From: Acidovorax sp.
Lineage (GTDB): Bacteria > Pseudomonadota > Gammaproteobacteria > Burkholderiales > Burkholderiaceae_C
Assembly (NCBI GenBank): GCA_011620245.1
Contig: WOZN01000425.1
Span: forward strand, 1-6,170
DNA: 6,170 bases
Direction of reading: 5' to 3'
Under the pieces are notes generated by a model. The model worked only from the letters and a program-made list of their open reading frames with translations. It searched no databases and was not told the DNA's origin. Numbering within the stretch: the stretch's first letter is position 1; every line of letters starts with the position of its first letter. The translations under genes were made by a program, and so were the position numbers. Below are positions 1 to 6,170 of this stretch, in pieces.

Positions 1-1
1 G

Positions 2-109
2 CATCCCAGGCCCATGACCGCGCCCGGCGTTTGCGAAGAAGCGATGGCTGCGGGCGTGCTGCGTGCGCTACAAGGTCAACGGCAGCGCCGCGAAAAACTC
101 CTCAATTGA
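2..109 (+). CDS. Possible C-terminal tail of an upstream gene (partial, unidentified)
   Basis: The frame starting at base 2 is open from the window edge to a TGA at 107-109, giving about 35 residues. It ends in an Arg/Gln/Lys-rich stretch (QGQRQRREKLLN). I do not recognise the tail. The support is only that an open frame runs in from the edge and stops just where the sequence becomes AT-richer and non-coding in appearance. An alternative is that 1-256 is entirely intergenic. A competing open frame from base 31 runs on into the antisense of ppsR and looks like a by-product of that gene's codon bias. Confidence 0.2.
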   Translation, partial: HPRPMTAPGVCEEAMAAGVLRALQGQRQRREKLLN

Positions 110-165
110 TAGCTGGTAGCGCTTATTGGGCGTGGCTTATGGCCGAATTTGTCCTAAAGTTTCCC
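92..165. repeat. AT-richer intergenic stretch resembling a Comamonadaceae dispersed repeat
   Basis: This block is clearly lower in GC than its surroundings. It contains AATTGATAGCTGGTAGCGCT at 104-123, followed by TTATTGGGCG and a degraded right arm near 130-145. From memory, Acidovorax, Rhodoferax and Polaromonas intergenic regions often carry an element of the form GATAGCTGCTAGCGCTT followed by its inverted copy and a GCC-TTTT-like end. The left arm matches that pattern well and the right arm poorly, so this would be a decayed copy. The identification rests on recall; only one copy lies in the window. Confidence 0.35.
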
Positions 166-231
166 GAATTTACACCGGGGCCGCCGCACAGGCGCAGCAC
201 GCGCTCTCGCGCACATCACCCCTGGTCAACC

Positions 232-250
232 GGCGCCCCGCGCGGGCGCT
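232..250 (-). terminator. GC-only hairpin just downstream of ppsR
   Basis: Bases 233-238 (GCGCCC) pair with 244-249 (GGGCGC) around a five-base loop, and a G-U pair at 232/250 may extend the stem. It lies 7 bases beyond the ppsR stop codon on the minus strand, where a transcription end would be expected. No run of U follows on the minus strand, so it does not meet the usual rule for an intrinsic terminator. It could be a 3'-end stabilising hairpin or chance pairing in GC-rich sequence. Confidence 0.25.
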
Positions 251-256
251 GCCACC

Positions 257-1078
257 TCAATACACCAGCCTCTCCGGCTGCAATTCCTGCAGGATGGTGG
301 TGGCGATCTCTTCAATGGATTTGGTGGTGGTGGACAGCCAGCGGATGCCGGCGCGGCGCATCATGGCTTCGGCCTCGGCCACCTCGTGGCGGCAGTTTTG
401 CAGGCTGGCGTAGCGCGAGTTCGGGCGGCGCTCGGTGCGGATCTCTGACAGGCGCTCGGGGCTGATCGTCAGGCCAAAGATTTTTTTGCGAAAGGGCATC
501 AGTGCGGGCGGCAGCTGGCGGCGGTCAAAGTCTTCGGGGATCAGCGGGTAGTTGGCCGATTTCAGGCCGTGCTGCATTGCCAGGTACAGGCTGGTAGGGG
601 TTTTGCCGCTGCGGCTCACGCCCACCAGAATCACGTCGGCGCCGGCCAGGTCGCGGTGGCTCTGGCCATCGTCGTGCGCCAGGCTGAAGTTGATGGCCTC
701 GATGCGGTTGGTGTATTCCTTGCTGCGGCTCACGTCAGAAAAGCGCCCCACCCGGTGATGCGACTTGATTCCCAGCTCTTGCTCCAGCGGGTGCACGAAG
801 GTGCCGAACATGTCGAGCAGCATGCCCTTGCAGCCCTCCTGGATGACCTTGAGCACCTCCATGTTGACCAGCGTGGTGAAAACGATGGGCTTCTTGCCCT
901 CCAGATCGGCGGTATGGTTGATCTGGCGCACGGCCTGATGGGCCTTGTCCACGGTGTCCACGAACGGCAGGCGCACGCGGCGCGGCGCCAGTTCGAACTG
1001 GGCCAGGATGGCGTTGCCGAAGGTTTCGGCGGTGATGCCGGTGCCGTCAGACACAAAGAATATGGTGCGCGAGTGCAT
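257..1078 (-). CDS. ppsR: PEP synthase regulatory protein PpsR (bifunctional kinase/pyrophosphorylase, DUF299)
   Basis: This 273-residue protein belongs to the DUF299 family of bifunctional regulators. In characterised members the enzyme inactivates PEP synthase by ADP-dependent phosphorylation of a threonine next to the catalytic histidine, and reactivates it by phosphate-dependent release of pyrophosphate. Visible hallmarks are the N-terminus [19 protein letters not shown], the conserved [19 protein letters not shown] segment (about 111-129), and the P-loop GVSRSGKT at 153-160 followed by PTSLYLA. The length matches the family (about 270-280). The start at 1078 is chosen because homology begins exactly there. 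An in-frame ATG at 1159 would add 27 unrelated residues and run through the divergent promoter region. Only a weak AAGG-type ribosome site precedes the start. The gene is divergent from its target ppsA, a common arrangement in Burkholderiales. It acts in the cytoplasm. Confidence 0.95.
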   Translation of the reverse strand: MHSRTIFFVSDGTGITAETFGNAILAQFELAPRRVRLPFVDTVDKAHQAVRQINHTADLEGKKPIVFTTLVNMEVLKVIQEGCKGMLLDMFGTFVHPLEQELGIKSHHRVGRFSDVSRSKEYTNRIEAINFSLAHDDGQSHRDLAGADVILVGVSRSGKTPTSLYLAMQHGLKSANYPLIPEDFDRRQLPPALMPFRKKIFGLTISPERLSEIRTERRPNSRYASLQNCRHEVAEAEAMMRRAGIRWLSTTTKSIEEIATTILQELQPERLVY

Positions 1079-1123
1079 GGGGGCCTTTTCAAGAGCGTGC
1101 GCCTGTCGCCAGTGCGGCAAGCC

Positions 1124-1142
1124 TACAATTGTCACAATTATC
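1124..1142. promoter_or_regulatory. Candidate divergent ppsR/ppsA promoter-operator with 13-base palindrome
   Basis: The 197-base gap between the two divergent starts contains a perfect inverted repeat at 1127-1139, AATTGT-C-ACAATT. On the plus strand, TACAAT at 1124-1129 is a five-of-six match to a sigma-70 -10 element. On the minus strand, GATAAT (from 1142 down to 1137) is also a five-of-six match. Both overlap the palindrome, so one bound regulator could affect both directions. No convincing -35 element is visible at the right spacing for either, and I cannot name the regulator. If the plus-strand element is real, the ppsA leader would be about 140 bases. Confidence 0.35.
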
Positions 1143-1264
1143 CAATTCTCACCATGCACCCGTTCGGCCTACAACCACAACGACAAAGCTGCAGCCCGTG
1201 CATGGCCGCTCGCCCCCTGCTTCTTCCTCTTTCGGGCGGGCGCGCAGACCCGGTTTTAACTTCT

Positions 1265-1268
1265 GGAG
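1265..1268 (+). promoter_or_regulatory. Ribosome binding site of ppsA
   Basis: GGAG lies 7 bases before the ATG at 1276, a normal spacing. It supports this start over an in-frame ATG at 1129, which lacks such a site and would add 49 residues (a poly-Thr and Ser/Arg/Pro-rich stretch) absent from PEP synthases. Confidence 0.7.
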
Positions 1269-1275
1269 CTTTCCC

Positions 1276-3669
1276 ATGTCTGCACTTTTCAGCCCGACCG
1301 CCCTGGTCGTTCCGTTTGAAAACCTGAGAATGACCGACGTCGAGGCGGTAGGCGGCAAAAACGCCTCCCTCGGCGAGATGATCTCGCAGCTGCCGCATGG
1401 CGTGCGGGTGCCCACGGGCTTTGCGACCACGGCCCATGCGTTTCGCGCGTTTTTGGCGCATGACGGCCTGGCCGACCGCATCAGTGCCAAGCTGGCCGCG
1501 CTCGACACCGAAGATGTGCGTGCCCTGGCTGCCGTGGGTGCCGAGATCCGCGCCATGGTCGAGGCCCAGCCCTTCCCGGCTGACCTGGAGCAGGCCATTC
1601 GCGACGAGTTTGCCCGCCTCTGCGCAGGCAACCCGCAGGCCAGCTTTGCCGTGCGCTCATCCGCCACGGCCGAAGACCTGCCCGACGCCTCGTTCGCCGG
1701 CCAGCAGGAGACCTTCCTGAATGTGCATGGCATCGAAGAAGTGCTGCACAAGATGAAGGAGGTGTTTGCCAGTCTCTACAACGACCGTGCCATCAGCTAC
1801 CGCGTGCACAAGGGTTTTGCGCACGACCTGGTGGCCCTGTCGGCCGGCGTGCAGCGCATGGTGCGCTCCGATCTGGGCGCTGCCGGCGTGATGTTCACCA
1901 TCGACACCGAATCGGGTTTTGAAGACGTGGTTTTCATCACCAGCAGCTACGGCCTGGGCGAGACGGTGGTGCAGGGCGCCGTGAACCCCGACGAGTTCTA
2001 TGTGCACAAGCCCATGCTCAAGGCGGGCAAGAAGGCCGTGATCCGCCGCAACCTGGGCAGCAAGCTCATCCAGATGGTGTTTGCCACGCCCGAGGAAAAG
2101 GCCCAGAGCGGCAAGCTCATCAAGACCACTGACGTGCCCACCGAGCAGCGCAACCGCTATTCGCTCACCGATGCCGATGTCGAGCAGCTCGCGCACTATG
2201 CCGTGGTCATCGAGCAGCATTACGGCCGCCCCATGGACATTGAATGGGGCAAGGACGGCGAAGACGGCCAGCTTTACATCCTGCAGGCGCGCCCCGAAAC
2301 GGTGAAGAGCCAGGCCAACAAGGGCCAGGCCGAGTTGCGCTACAAGCTCAAGGGCCATGGCGCCGTGCTGGCCGAAGGCCGTGCCATTGGCCAGAAGATC
2401 GGCACCGGCCCGGTCCGCATCGTGCACAACATCAGCGAGATGGACAAGGTGCAGCCCGGCGACGTGCTGGTGACCGACATGACCGACCCGAACTGGGAGC
2501 CGGTGATGAAGCGCGCCAGCGCCATCGTCACCAACCGCGGCGGACGCACCTGCCATGCCGCCATCATTGCGCGCGAGCTGGGCATTCCGGCCGTGGTGGG
2601 CTGCGGCGACGCGACCGAGCGCCTGAAAGACGGCACGCTGGTCACCGTGGCCTGCTCCGAGGGCGACACGGGCCGCATCTACGATGGCCTGCTCGAAACC
2701 GAAGTGACCGAAGTGCAGCGCGGCGAGATGCCCCCCATCAAGACCAAGATCATGATGAACGTGGGCAACCCCCAGCTGGCGTTTGACTTTGCCCAGCTGC
2801 CGAACGAGGGCGTGGGCCTGGCGCGGCTGGAGTTCATCATCAACAACAACATTGGTGTGCACCCCAAGGCCATCCTCGATTATCCGAACATCGACAACGA
2901 CCTGAAAAAGGCTGTCGAATCGGTGGCCCGAGGTCACGCCAGCCCGCGTGCCTTCTACGTGGACAAAGTTGCAGAAGGCGTGGCCACCATTGCGGCCGCC
3001 TTCTGGCCCAAGCCCGTCATCGTGCGGCTGTCGGACTTCAAGAGCAACGAATACCGCAAGCTGATTGGCGGCAGCCGCTACGAGCCCGAGGAAGAAAACC
3101 CGATGCTGGGCTTTCGCGGCGCGGCCCGCTATATCAGCGCCGAGTTTGGTGAAGCCTTTGCCATGGAGTGCGAGGCCTTGAAGCGCGTGCGCAACGACAT
3201 GGGCCTGACCAATGTGCAGGTGATGGTGCCGTTTGTGCGCACGCTCGGCCAGGCCGAGCGCGTGACCAAGCTGCTGGCCCAGCATGGCCTCGCGCGTGGC
3301 AAGGACGATCTCAAGGTCATCATGATGTGCGAGGTGCCCAGCAACGCCATCCTGGCCGAGCGCTTCCTGGAGTTTTTCGACGGCTTCTCCATCGGCTCCA
3401 ACGACCTGACCCAGCTCACGCTGGGCCTGGACCGTGATTCGGGCCTGGAGCTGCTGGCGCAAGACTTTGACGAGCGCGACCCGGCCGTGCAAGCCCTGAT
3501 CCACCAGGCCATCAAGGCCTGCCTGGCGCAGGGCAAGTACATCGGCATCTGCGGCCAGGGCCCCAGCGACCACCCTGATTTTGCGCAATGGCTGGCCAGG
3601 GAAGGCATCTCGTCGATCTCGCTGAACCCCGACAGCGTGATCGCCACCTGGCAGCAACTCGCACGCTGA
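1276..3669 (+). CDS. ppsA: Phosphoenolpyruvate synthase (pyruvate, water dikinase)
   Basis: This 797-residue cytoplasmic enzyme converts pyruvate, ATP and water to PEP, AMP and phosphate, the first step of gluconeogenesis from C3 compounds. Three domains are visible. The N-terminal ATP-grasp nucleotide-binding domain (about 1-345) has [11 protein letters not shown] at 25-35 and [20 protein letters not shown] at 124-143. The swivelling phosphohistidine domain (about 370-475) has [19 protein letters not shown] at 422-440, with H427 as the phosphocarrier and T425 as the expected PpsR target. The C-terminal PEP/pyruvate-binding barrel (about 490-797) has R517, R614 in LGFRG, VPFVRT at 651-656, E686 in CEVPSN, GSNDLTQ at 707-713 and C759 in GICGQ, the family's acid-base cysteine. 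The length agrees with the Escherichia coli enzyme (792). All key residues are present and the frame is intact. It is divergent from ppsR and lies 50 bases upstream of the symporter pair, with no evident terminator between. Confidence 0.97.
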   Translation: MSALFSPTALVVPFENLRMTDVEAVGGKNASLGEMISQLPHGVRVPTGFATTAHAFRAFLAHDGLADRISAKLAALDTEDVRALAAVGAEIRAMVEAQPFPADLEQAIRDEFARLCAGNPQASFAVRSSATAEDLPDASFAGQQETFLNVHGIEEVLHKMKEVFASLYNDRAISYRVHKGFAHDLVALSAGVQRMVRSDLGAAGVMFTIDTESGFEDVVFITSSYGLGETVVQGAVNPDEFYVHKPMLKAGKKAVIRRNLGSKLIQMVFATPEEKAQSGKLIKTTDVPTEQRNRYSLTDADVEQLAHYAVVIEQHYGRPMDIEWGKDGEDGQLYILQARPETVKSQANKGQAELRYKLKGHGAVLAEGRAIGQKIGTGPVRIVHNISEMDKVQPGDVLVTDMTDPNWEPVMKRASAIVTNRGGRTCHAAIIARELGIPAVVGCGDATERLKDGTLVTVACSEGDTGRIYDGLLETEVTEVQRGEMPPIKTKIMMNVGNPQLAFDFAQLPNEGVGLARLEFIINNNIGVHPKAILDYPNIDNDLKKAVESVARGHASPRAFYVDKVAEGVATIAAAFWPKPVIVRLSDFKSNEYRKLIGGSRYEPEEENPMLGFRGAARYISAEFGEAFAMECEALKRVRNDMGLTNVQVMVPFVRTLGQAERVTKLLAQHGLARGKDDLKVIMMCEVPSNAILAERFLEFFDGFSIGSNDLTQLTLGLDRDSGLELLAQDFDERDPAVQALIHQAIKACLAQGKYIGICGQGPSDHPDFAQWLAREGISSISLNPDSVIATWQQLAR

Positions 3670-3719
3670 TTGCGCAGGGGCTGCCCTTGTCCAACCCGCG
3701 GTATGTGAGCACACCCTGG

Positions 3720-4043
3720 ATGCAGCCCCTGAAAAAAATCCACGAACCCGAACTGGCGGGCCCCTTCCCGCCCGACCTGCACGATATGCGCCACCTCTGG
3801 CTCAAGGGGCTGCTGCTGCTGGTGTGGGCGCTGGTGTCTTTCGTGGCCATGTTCTTTGCCCGCGATCTGCAGTCGTTCGTGGTGCTTGGCTGGCCGCTGG
3901 GCTACTGGATCGCCGCACAGGGTGCGGTGCTGATGTTCATTGCCATTGTCGTGGCCTACTGCGGGGCCATGAACCGGTTTGAGCGCCAGGATGCCGCGCG
4001 GGCAGCTGCGTTGACCGCCGAACGGGCCAAACCCCATGGCTGA
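3720..4043 (+). CDS. Symporter small subunit (DUF4212 / TIGR03647-like), two-helix membrane protein
   Basis: This 107-residue protein has a short hydrophilic N-terminus with a Pro-rich PELAGPFPPDLHD segment, two hydrophobic helices (about 26-46 and 62-83) and a charged tail beginning MNRFERQDAARAAA. The pattern of two helices, a central W-P-x-G-x-W-x-A-x-Q-G motif (58-68), and a C-terminal Y-x-x-x-MNR-x-(E/D)R segment (80-89) is typical of the DUF4212 family, encoded next to VC_2705-type sodium:solute symporters and presumed to act as their small subunit in the inner membrane. Its stop overlaps the symporter start by 8 bases, fitting translational coupling. ATG 3720 has no clear ribosome site. 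A TTG at 3687, preceded by AGGGG at 3676-3680, would add 11 residues and is a real alternative. Family placement is from recalled motifs; the partner role is known only by association. Confidence 0.8.
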   Translation: MQPLKKIHEPELAGPFPPDLHDMRHLWLKGLLLLVWALVSFVAMFFARDLQSFVVLGWPLGYWIAAQGAVLMFIAIVVAYCGAMNRFERQDAARAAALTAERAKPHG

Positions 4044-6135
4044 GCGCGGGGGGGCTGGACAGGGGGGCGATGAAAAGGCCTGCCTTTGGCGCCTGCATCG
4101 CATCTTCGCGCTCTATGTGCTGGGTGTGGTGGCGTTTCTGGCCCTGATGGCCTGGGCCGAGCGGCAGGGGCTGTCGAGGCACTGGATCGGCCCCATCTTC
4201 CTGTTTCTCACGGTGATGGTCTATGCCGGTATCGGTGTGTATGGACGCACCACCGATCCCGAGGAATATTACGTGGCGGGGCGCCGCATTCCGCCCATGT
4301 ACAACGGCATGGCGGCGGCGGCTGACTGGATGAGCGCGGCCTCGTTCATCAGCCTGTCGGGGGCGCTGTATCTGCAGGGCTTTTCCGGTACGCGCGGCCA
4401 GGCTGGAGGGCTGGCCTACCTGCTGGGCTGGACGGGCGGCTTCTGTCTCGTGGCCCTGCTGATCGCTCCCCATCTGCGTGCCATGGGGCTCTACACGGTG
4501 CCGGACTTTTTCCATGTGCGTTTTGGCGGCCGCTGGCCGCGCATCATTGCCGCGCTGGCGGCGGTGCTGTGCTCCTTCACCTATGTGGTGGCCCAGATCT
4601 ACGGCGTGGGCCTCATTGCCTCGCGCCTCACGGGGGTGCAGTTCGAGATCGGCATCATGCTGGGGCTGGGCGGCGTGCTGCTGTGCTCGTTTCTGGGGGG
4701 AATGCGCGCAATCACCTGGACGCAGGTGGCGCAGTATGTGGTGGTGTTGCTGGCGTTCCTGATACCTGTTTCGTGGCTGGCCTACAGGCAGCTGGGCAAT
4801 CCGCTGGCACCCCTGGTCTATGGCGCGCAGCTCAGCAAGATTGCTGCTCTGGAGGAGCATCTGCTCGATTCGCCGGCCGAGCACCAGGTGGTGGCGGCCT
4901 ACCTGCGGCGTGCCCAGGACTATGAGGCACGCCTGCAGGACGTGGAAGTTGCGCTCGAGCATGAACGCGAAAAGGGGCGCGAGCGCGTCCGTGTGCTGCG
5001 CGATCAGAATGCCGAAATGGGCCGGATTGTTTCGGCCAGCCGCGAGCTGGCCGCTCTGCCCCGGGATGCGGCATCGGCACGGGAGCGCTGGACGCGCGAG
5101 ATGCGCGAGAACTATGAACGCGCCCGGCCCCTGGGAGGCCTGCCGCCGCACAGCCAGGCCTATGCGGGCAACCCCGACGGAACGCCGCATGAGCGGCAGG
5201 ATTACGAGCTCACGCGGCGCAATTTTCTGGCACTCATGTTCTGCCTGATGGTGGGTACGGCGGGGCTGCCGCATCTGTTGACCCGTTACTACACATCCCC
5301 CACCGTGGCTGCGGCGCGGTCTTCGGTGGCGTGGTCGCTGTTTTTCATCGCCTTGCTTTACCTCAGCGCGCCGGCGCTGGCGGTGCTGGTGAAGTTCGAG
5401 GTCATGCAGAACCTCGTGGGCAGCAGCTTCGAGACCCTGCCCAACTGGATGGCGCAATGGGCCCATGTGGATGCCTCGCTGCTGTCGGTGGAGGATGTGA
5501 ACGGCGACGGCCTCGTGCAGTTTGGCGAGATCCGCTTGGGCGCCGACCTCATCATGCTGGCCACGCCCGAGCTCGGTGGGCTGCCCTATGTCGTGTCGGG
5601 CCTGGTGGCCGCAGGTGGGCTGGCGGCGGCATTGTCCACCGCCGACGGCTTGCTGCTGACCATCAGCAATGCGCTGGTGCGCGACCTCTATTACCGCGGT
5701 GCGCCCCGGGAGGCGTCTCCCGAGCAGCGCGTCATTCTGACCAAGTTCACCTTGCTGGCCGTGGCGCTGGCGGCGGCGTTCGTGGCGGCCCTCAAGCCGT
5801 CCGAGATTCTGCCGCTCGTTTCGGCGTCGTTTTCCCTCGCGGCGTCGGCTTTCGTGCCGGTGATGGTGCTGGGCATCTTCTGGCGCGGAACCACGCGCCA
5901 GGGGGCGGTGGCGGGCATGCTCGCGGGGCTCGGTATCGCGGTGTATTACATGCTTTCCCATGTGCCCGTCCTGCGCTCATGGGCGGACTGGCTGCTGGCG
6001 GATGGCCTGTGGTTCGGCATTCAACCGATTTCTGCGGGGGTGTTTGGTGTGCCCGCCGGCTTGGCCGTGGCCCTCGTGGTGAGCCGTATCACGCGACCGG
6101 CTCCCGCGCTGCCCCTGGTACGCTCCGAGATGTGA
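4036..6135 (+). CDS. Sodium:solute symporter, VC_2705 / acetate-permease-like subfamily
   Basis: This 699-residue inner-membrane transporter belongs to the sodium:solute symporter family (LeuT fold). Hallmarks are EEYYVAGRRIPPMYNGMAAA at 76-95 followed by ADWMSAASF (96-104), and AALSTADGLLLTISNALVRD at 531-550, whose S533/T534 lie where the family's Na+-site hydroxyls occur. I count about 14 hydrophobic helices: roughly 22-41, 50-70, 88-113, 124-147, 167-195, 204-223, 229-250, 396-418, 431-452, 514-547, 567-586, 589-615, 621-640 and 663-683. Two long polar loops stand out: 251-395, containing a charged coiled-coil-like segment, and 453-513, containing an EF-hand-type loop at 487-498. At 699 residues it exceeds the roughly 550-600 I associate with many relatives. 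ATG 4036 overlaps the upstream stop within ATGGCTGA, so coupled translation with the small subunit is likely. The substrate is probably a small carboxylate (acetate, pyruvate or lactate), inferred from subfamily and from the adjacent ppsA. Confidence 0.88.
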   Translation: MAERGGAGQGGDEKACLWRLHRIFALYVLGVVAFLALMAWAERQGLSRHWIGPIFLFLTVMVYAGIGVYGRTTDPEEYYVAGRRIPPMYNGMAAAADWMSAASFISLSGALYLQGFSGTRGQAGGLAYLLGWTGGFCLVALLIAPHLRAMGLYTVPDFFHVRFGGRWPRIIAALAAVLCSFTYVVAQIYGVGLIASRLTGVQFEIGIMLGLGGVLLCSFLGGMRAITWTQVAQYVVVLLAFLIPVSWLAYRQLGNPLAPLVYGAQLSKIAALEEHLLDSPAEHQVVAAYLRRAQDYEARLQDVEVALEHEREKGRERVRVLRDQNAEMGRIVSASRELAALPRDAASARERWTREMRENYERARPLGGLPPHSQAYAGNPDGTPHERQDYELTRRNFLALMFCLMVGTAGLPHLLTRYYTSPTVAAARSSVAWSLFFIALLYLSAPALAVLVKFEVMQNLVGSSFETLPNWMAQWAHVDASLLSVEDVNGDGLVQFGEIRLGADLIMLATPELGGLPYVVSGLVAAGGLAAALSTADGLLLTISNALVRDLYYRGAPREASPEQRVILTKFTLLAVALAAAFVAALKPSEILPLVSASFSLAASAFVPVMVLGIFWRGTTRQGAVAGMLAGLGIAVYYMLSHVPVLRSWADWLLADGLWFGIQPISAGVFGVPAGLAVALVVSRITRPAPALPLVRSEM

Positions 6136-6152
6136 GAGCCGGGAGCCCGCGC

Positions 6153-6158
6153 AAGGTG
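6153..6158 (+). promoter_or_regulatory. Ribosome binding site of a gene starting at the right edge
   Basis: AAGGTG lies 5 bases before an ATG at 6164. It is a stronger Shine-Dalgarno match than those before either symporter gene, 17 bases after the symporter stop, with no hairpin in between. This is what the next gene of the same operon would look like. Confidence 0.45.
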
Positions 6159-6163
6159 AACGC

Positions 6164-6170
6164 ATGAACG
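6164..6170 (+). CDS. Start of a downstream gene (partial, cut by window edge)
   Basis: Only Met-Asn and one further base are in the window. The case rests on the ribosome site just upstream and the short 28-base gap from the symporter stop, both consistent with an operon continuing to the right. The product cannot be told from the sequence. Confidence 0.35.

Noticed and set aside
31..465. A 144-codon plus-strand open frame at the left end
   Set aside because: More than half overlaps the 3' part of ppsR in antisense. The Arg/Trp/Gly-rich translation looks like out-of-frame reading of GC-rich sequence.
1079..1159. N-terminal extension of PpsR from ATG 1159
   Set aside because: Family homology begins exactly at the Met encoded at 1078, and the extension passes through the palindrome and the likely promoters.
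1129..1275. N-terminal extension of PpsA from ATG 1129
   Set aside because: The extra 49 residues are low-complexity, overlap the divergent promoter region and are absent from PEP synthases; ATG 1276 has a good ribosome site.
569..1327. A 252-codon plus-strand open frame across the antisense of ppsR and into the ppsA start
   Set aside because: It overlaps ppsR on the opposite strand and the first codons of ppsA in another frame. The product is His/Ala-rich and unlike any family I know.
1657..3714. A 685-codon open frame antisense to ppsA
   Set aside because: It mirrors ppsA in a frame kept open by strong G/C third-position bias. Its translation is low-complexity and His/Ala/Gly-rich with no recognisable domain, while the opposite strand encodes a complete, conserved enzyme.
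4070..4325. Out-of-frame ATG at 4070, preceded by a G-rich run, as an alternative gene start
   Set aside because: That frame gives no recognisable protein, while the 4036 frame encodes the full symporter with its family motifs.
3937..5961. A 674-codon open frame antisense to the symporter
   Set aside because: The translation is rich in His, Arg and Gln with no domain or membrane pattern, as expected for the complement of a GC-rich membrane protein gene. It has no supporting ribosome site or context.

Overview
The window is GC-rich, protein-dense bacterial DNA that reads like a betaproteobacterium of the order Burkholderiales, most likely family Comamonadaceae (Acidovorax-like). The basis is strong G/C preference at third codon positions, close agreement of the proteins with the betaproteobacterial forms I know, and an AT-richer intergenic stretch near position 100 that resembles a dispersed repeat common in that family. 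The family assignment is inference from memory, not from a search.

Layout. Positions 1-256 hold no gene I can name: possibly the last codons of an upstream gene, the repeat-like stretch, and a GC-only hairpin just past the end of ppsR. On the minus strand, 257-1078 encodes the bifunctional kinase/pyrophosphorylase PpsR (DUF299 family). A 197-base divergent intergenic region follows, with a perfect 13-base palindrome flanked by possible -10 elements on both strands. On the plus strand, ppsA (1276-3669) encodes phosphoenolpyruvate synthase. Fifty bases later come two overlapping genes: a small two-helix membrane protein of the DUF4212 / symporter small-subunit family (3720-4043) and a 699-residue sodium:solute symporter of the VC_2705 / acetate-permease-like subfamily (4036-6135). 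A well-placed ribosome binding site and ATG at 6153-6166 suggest that another gene begins at the right edge.

How the genes fit together. PpsA makes PEP from pyruvate, the entry into gluconeogenesis for cells growing on C2/C3 acids. PpsR is the known switch for PpsA, acting on the threonine two residues before its catalytic histidine; both residues are present here (T425 and H427). The two-component symporter downstream probably imports a small carboxylate such as acetate, pyruvate or lactate, so the plus-strand cluster may link carboxylate uptake to PEP synthesis. Substrate and co-transcription are inferred.

I found no mobile element, CRISPR array, RNA gene or clearly new system. The most interesting features are in the symporter: a charged, coiled-coil-like insert of about 100 residues and a canonical EF-hand-type loop, both in loops predicted by LeuT-fold topology to face the periplasm.
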